NCBI GenBank assembly: GCA_910589045.1 | Contig: CAJUSH010000039.1 | Span: 1 to 33,536 of the forward strand | Length of the DNA: 33,536 nucleotides | Source of the DNA: an uncultured Eubacterium sp. | GTDB lineage: Bacteria > Bacillota_A > Clostridia > Lachnospirales > Lachnospiraceae | Direction of reading: 5' to 3' | Shown: in pieces, positions 31,874-33,536 of the stretch | Numbering within the stretch: position 1 is the stretch's first letter | Layout: each line of letters opens with the position of its first letter | The notes under the pieces: model-generated | Seen by the model: the letters and a program-made list of their open reading frames with translations, nothing else | Databases searched by the model: none | Told to the model about the DNA's origin: nothing | Position numbers and translations under genes: made by a program

Positions 31874-33536
31874 ATGCCCAGAGCAAAACAGTCGATGGAT
31901 GGAAATACCGCAGCCGCTCATGTAGCTTATGCCTACACAGAAGTAGCAGGTATCTATCCGATCACCCCCTCTTCACCGATGGCTGATTCCGTTGATCAGT
32001 GGTCAGCAGCAGGTCAGAAGAACATTTTTGGCAATACCGTCAAGGTTGTGGAGATGCAGTCGGAGGCCGGAGCGGCAGGTACCGTGCACGGTTCCCTCGC
32101 AGCAGGCGCTTTGACTACCACATTTACGGCTTCCCAGGGATTATTACTGATGATCCCCAACATGTATAAGATTGCAGGTGAGAATTTACCTTCCGTGTTC
32201 CATGTATCGGCACGTACCGTATCTTCCCACGCACTGAACATCTTCGGTGACCACAGTGACGTTTACGCCTGCCGTCAGACCGGCTTTGCTATGTTAGCAG
32301 AGACGAATCCGCAGGAGGTTATGGACCTGAGCCCGGTTGCCCATCTGGCAGCGCTTGAGGGACAGGTTCCGTTCTTAAACTTCTTCGACGGCTTCCGTAC
32401 CTCTCACGAGATCCAGAAGATCGAGAAGTGGGACTATGAGGATTTAAAGGAAATGTGCCCGATGGATGCAGTGAAGGCATTCCGTGACCATGCGTTGAAT
32501 CCGGAGCACCCCACCGCACGCGGCTCTCACGAGAACGGCGATATCTTCTTCCAGCACCGCGAGTCCTGCAACGGCTTCTATGATGCACTTCCCGCAGTTG
32601 TTGAGAAGTATATGAAGAAGGTAAACGAGAAGCTCGGCACGGATTATGATCTGTTCAATTACTACGGAGCACCCGATGCGGACCGCGTGATTATCGCGAT
32701 GGGTTCTATCTGTGATGTGATTGAAGAAGTGATTGATTACCTGACCGCAGCAGGCGAGAAGGTTGGACTTGTAAAGGTTCGCCTGTATCGTCCCTGGTCT
32801 TCCGAGGCCATCTTAAAGGTGCTTCCGAAGACGGCAAAGAAGATCGCGGTATTAGACCGTACAAAGGAGCCCGGCTCTCTCGGCGAGCCTCTGTTCCTGG
32901 ACGTTGCCACCACACTGCGTGAGGCTGGCATCAATGACGTGGTATTGACCGGCGGACGCTACGGCTTAGGATCAAAGGATACCCCTCCTTCCTCCGTATT
33001 TGCAGTATACAAGGAGCTGGAGAAGGACGAGCCCAAGCCCCGCTTCACCATCGGTATCGTGGACGACGTGACAAACTTAAGCCTTCCCGAGGTAAAGCCC
33101 GCGCCCATCACATCCGCAGCAGGCACAAAGGAGTGCAAGTTCTGGGGTCTTGGCGGCGACGGTACGGTAGGTGCAAACAAGAACTCTACCAAGATCATTG
33201 GCGACCACACCGACAAATATATTCAGGCATACTTCCAGTATGACTCCAAGAAAACCGGCGGTATCACCATTTCCCATCTGCGTTTTGGTGACAACCCCAT
33301 CAAGAGCCCTTACTATATCAATCAGGCGGATTTCGTGGCATGCCACAATCCCGCATACGTGATCCAGGGCATGAAGATGGTTCAGGACGTGAAGCCCGGC
33401 GGTGTATTCATGATCAACTGCCAGTGGTCCGACGAGGAGCTGGAGAAGCACTTAAACGCAGAGGCAAAGAAGTATATCGCAGACAACAACATCCAGTTAT
33501 ACACGATCAACGCGATCGACAAGGCAATCGAGATCG
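31874..33536 (+). CDS. nifJ: pyruvate:ferredoxin (flavodoxin) oxidoreductase, 5' part
   Basis: An uninterrupted frame of 554 codons runs from the ATG at 31874 to the window end, so the gene is cut off at its 3' side. The start MPRAKQSMDGNTAAAHVAYA, then YPITPSSPMAD is the classical N-terminal pyrimidine-binding domain of the single-chain enzyme; FHVSARTVSSHALNIFGDHS and GGRYGLGSKD are further landmarks. The complete enzyme has about 1,170-1,200 residues and binds TPP and three [4Fe-4S] clusters, whose ligands lie outside the window. It converts pyruvate to acetyl-CoA, CO2 and reduced ferredoxin in anaerobes. Codon use is more biased than in neighbours, with many ACC, ATC and TTA-rich choices, consistent with very high expression. 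Confidence 0.96.
   Translation, partial: MPRAKQSMDGNTAAAHVAYAYTEVAGIYPITPSSPMADSVDQWSAAGQKNIFGNTVKVVEMQSEAGAAGTVHGSLAAGALTTTFTASQGLLLMIPNMYKIAGENLPSVFHVSARTVSSHALNIFGDHSDVYACRQTGFAMLAETNPQEVMDLSPVAHLAALEGQVPFLNFFDGFRTSHEIQKIEKWDYEDLKEMCPMDAVKAFRDHALNPEHPTARGSHENGDIFFQHRESCNGFYDALPAVVEKYMKKVNEKLGTDYDLFNYYGAPDADRVIIAMGSICDVIEEVIDYLTAAGEKVGLVKVRLYRPWSSEAILKVLPKTAKKIAVLDRTKEPGSLGEPLFLDVATTLREAGINDVVLTGGRYGLGSKDTPPSSVFAVYKELEKDEPKPRFTIGIVDDVTNLSLPEVKPAPITSAAGTKECKFWGLGGDGTVGANKNSTKIIGDHTDKYIQAYFQYDSKKTGGITISHLRFGDNPIKSPYYINQADFVACHNPAYVIQGMKMVQDVKPGGVFMINCQWSDEELEKHLNAEAKKYIADNNIQLYTINAIDKAIEI

Noticed and set aside
1..33536. tRNA, rRNA, CRISPR, IS or phage clusters
   Set aside because: Reading both strands showed no cloverleaf-like gene, no regularly spaced repeats, no transposase and no group of phage genes.

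Overview
The window looks like a chromosomal segment of a motile, anaerobic, low-GC-phylum Clostridia bacterium, most likely a Lachnospiraceae-type organism. This is inferred from gene content: pyruvate:ferredoxin oxidoreductase, a cobalamin-dependent methionine synthase without the reactivation domain, CheV, a CarD-family regulator, an NSS transporter, ABC-F, and strong AGGAGG-type ribosome binding sites. Genus cannot be assigned from sequence alone. No tRNA, rRNA, CRISPR array, insertion sequence or recognisable riboswitch was seen.

Region 1 (about 1-6880) is a surface-glycan locus on the + strand and is visibly AT-richer than the rest. In order it holds a WbsX-type glycosyltransferase with a C-terminal Rossmann-like domain, a UDP-N-acetylhexosamine dehydrogenase broken by a frameshift, a free-standing Rossmann-like domain, a SGNH hydrolase with an N-terminal Rossmann-like domain, a NodU-type carbamoyltransferase, and an unrecognised 105-residue protein. 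Two hairpin terminators in tandem close it. The genes fit synthesis of an acidic, acylated or deacylated and carbamoylated polysaccharide or glycan.

Region 2 (about 6950-13060) is core and housekeeping: Maf, a small conserved protein, a FAD oxidoreductase with a cysteine cluster, a SurA/PrsA-like lipoprotein, a sodium-dependent transporter and a CarD-like regulator, ending in a 17-bp-stem terminator. Region 3 (13062-15347) lies on the minus strand: a phage-like small protein, a BFD-type [2Fe-2S] protein and a MATE/SpoVB-like flippase. Region 4 (15546-19195) holds a cysteine desulfurase and methionine synthase.

Region 5 (19278-25704) is signalling. A tightly packed operon carries a membrane protein, an OmpR-type response regulator, a histidine kinase and a lipoprotein with an acidic linker. 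It is followed by CheV and a 587-residue membrane protein with an acidic cytoplasmic part and a long Lys-rich stretch. Region 6 (25755-27930) has hisH, hisF and ung. Region 7 (28154-33536) has a small FliD-C-like protein preceded by a near-perfect flagellar sigma-D/sigma-28 promoter, an ABC-F ATPase, a secreted protein and the 5' half of nifJ.

Between genes, particularly from 7690 to 31750, there are degenerate copies of at least two small hairpin repeats, plus one roughly 120-bp element bounded by inverted repeats. The most promising leads are the sigma-D-driven FliD-like protein, the repeated Rossmann-like domain in the glycan locus, the 587-residue protein beside CheV, and the repeat families.
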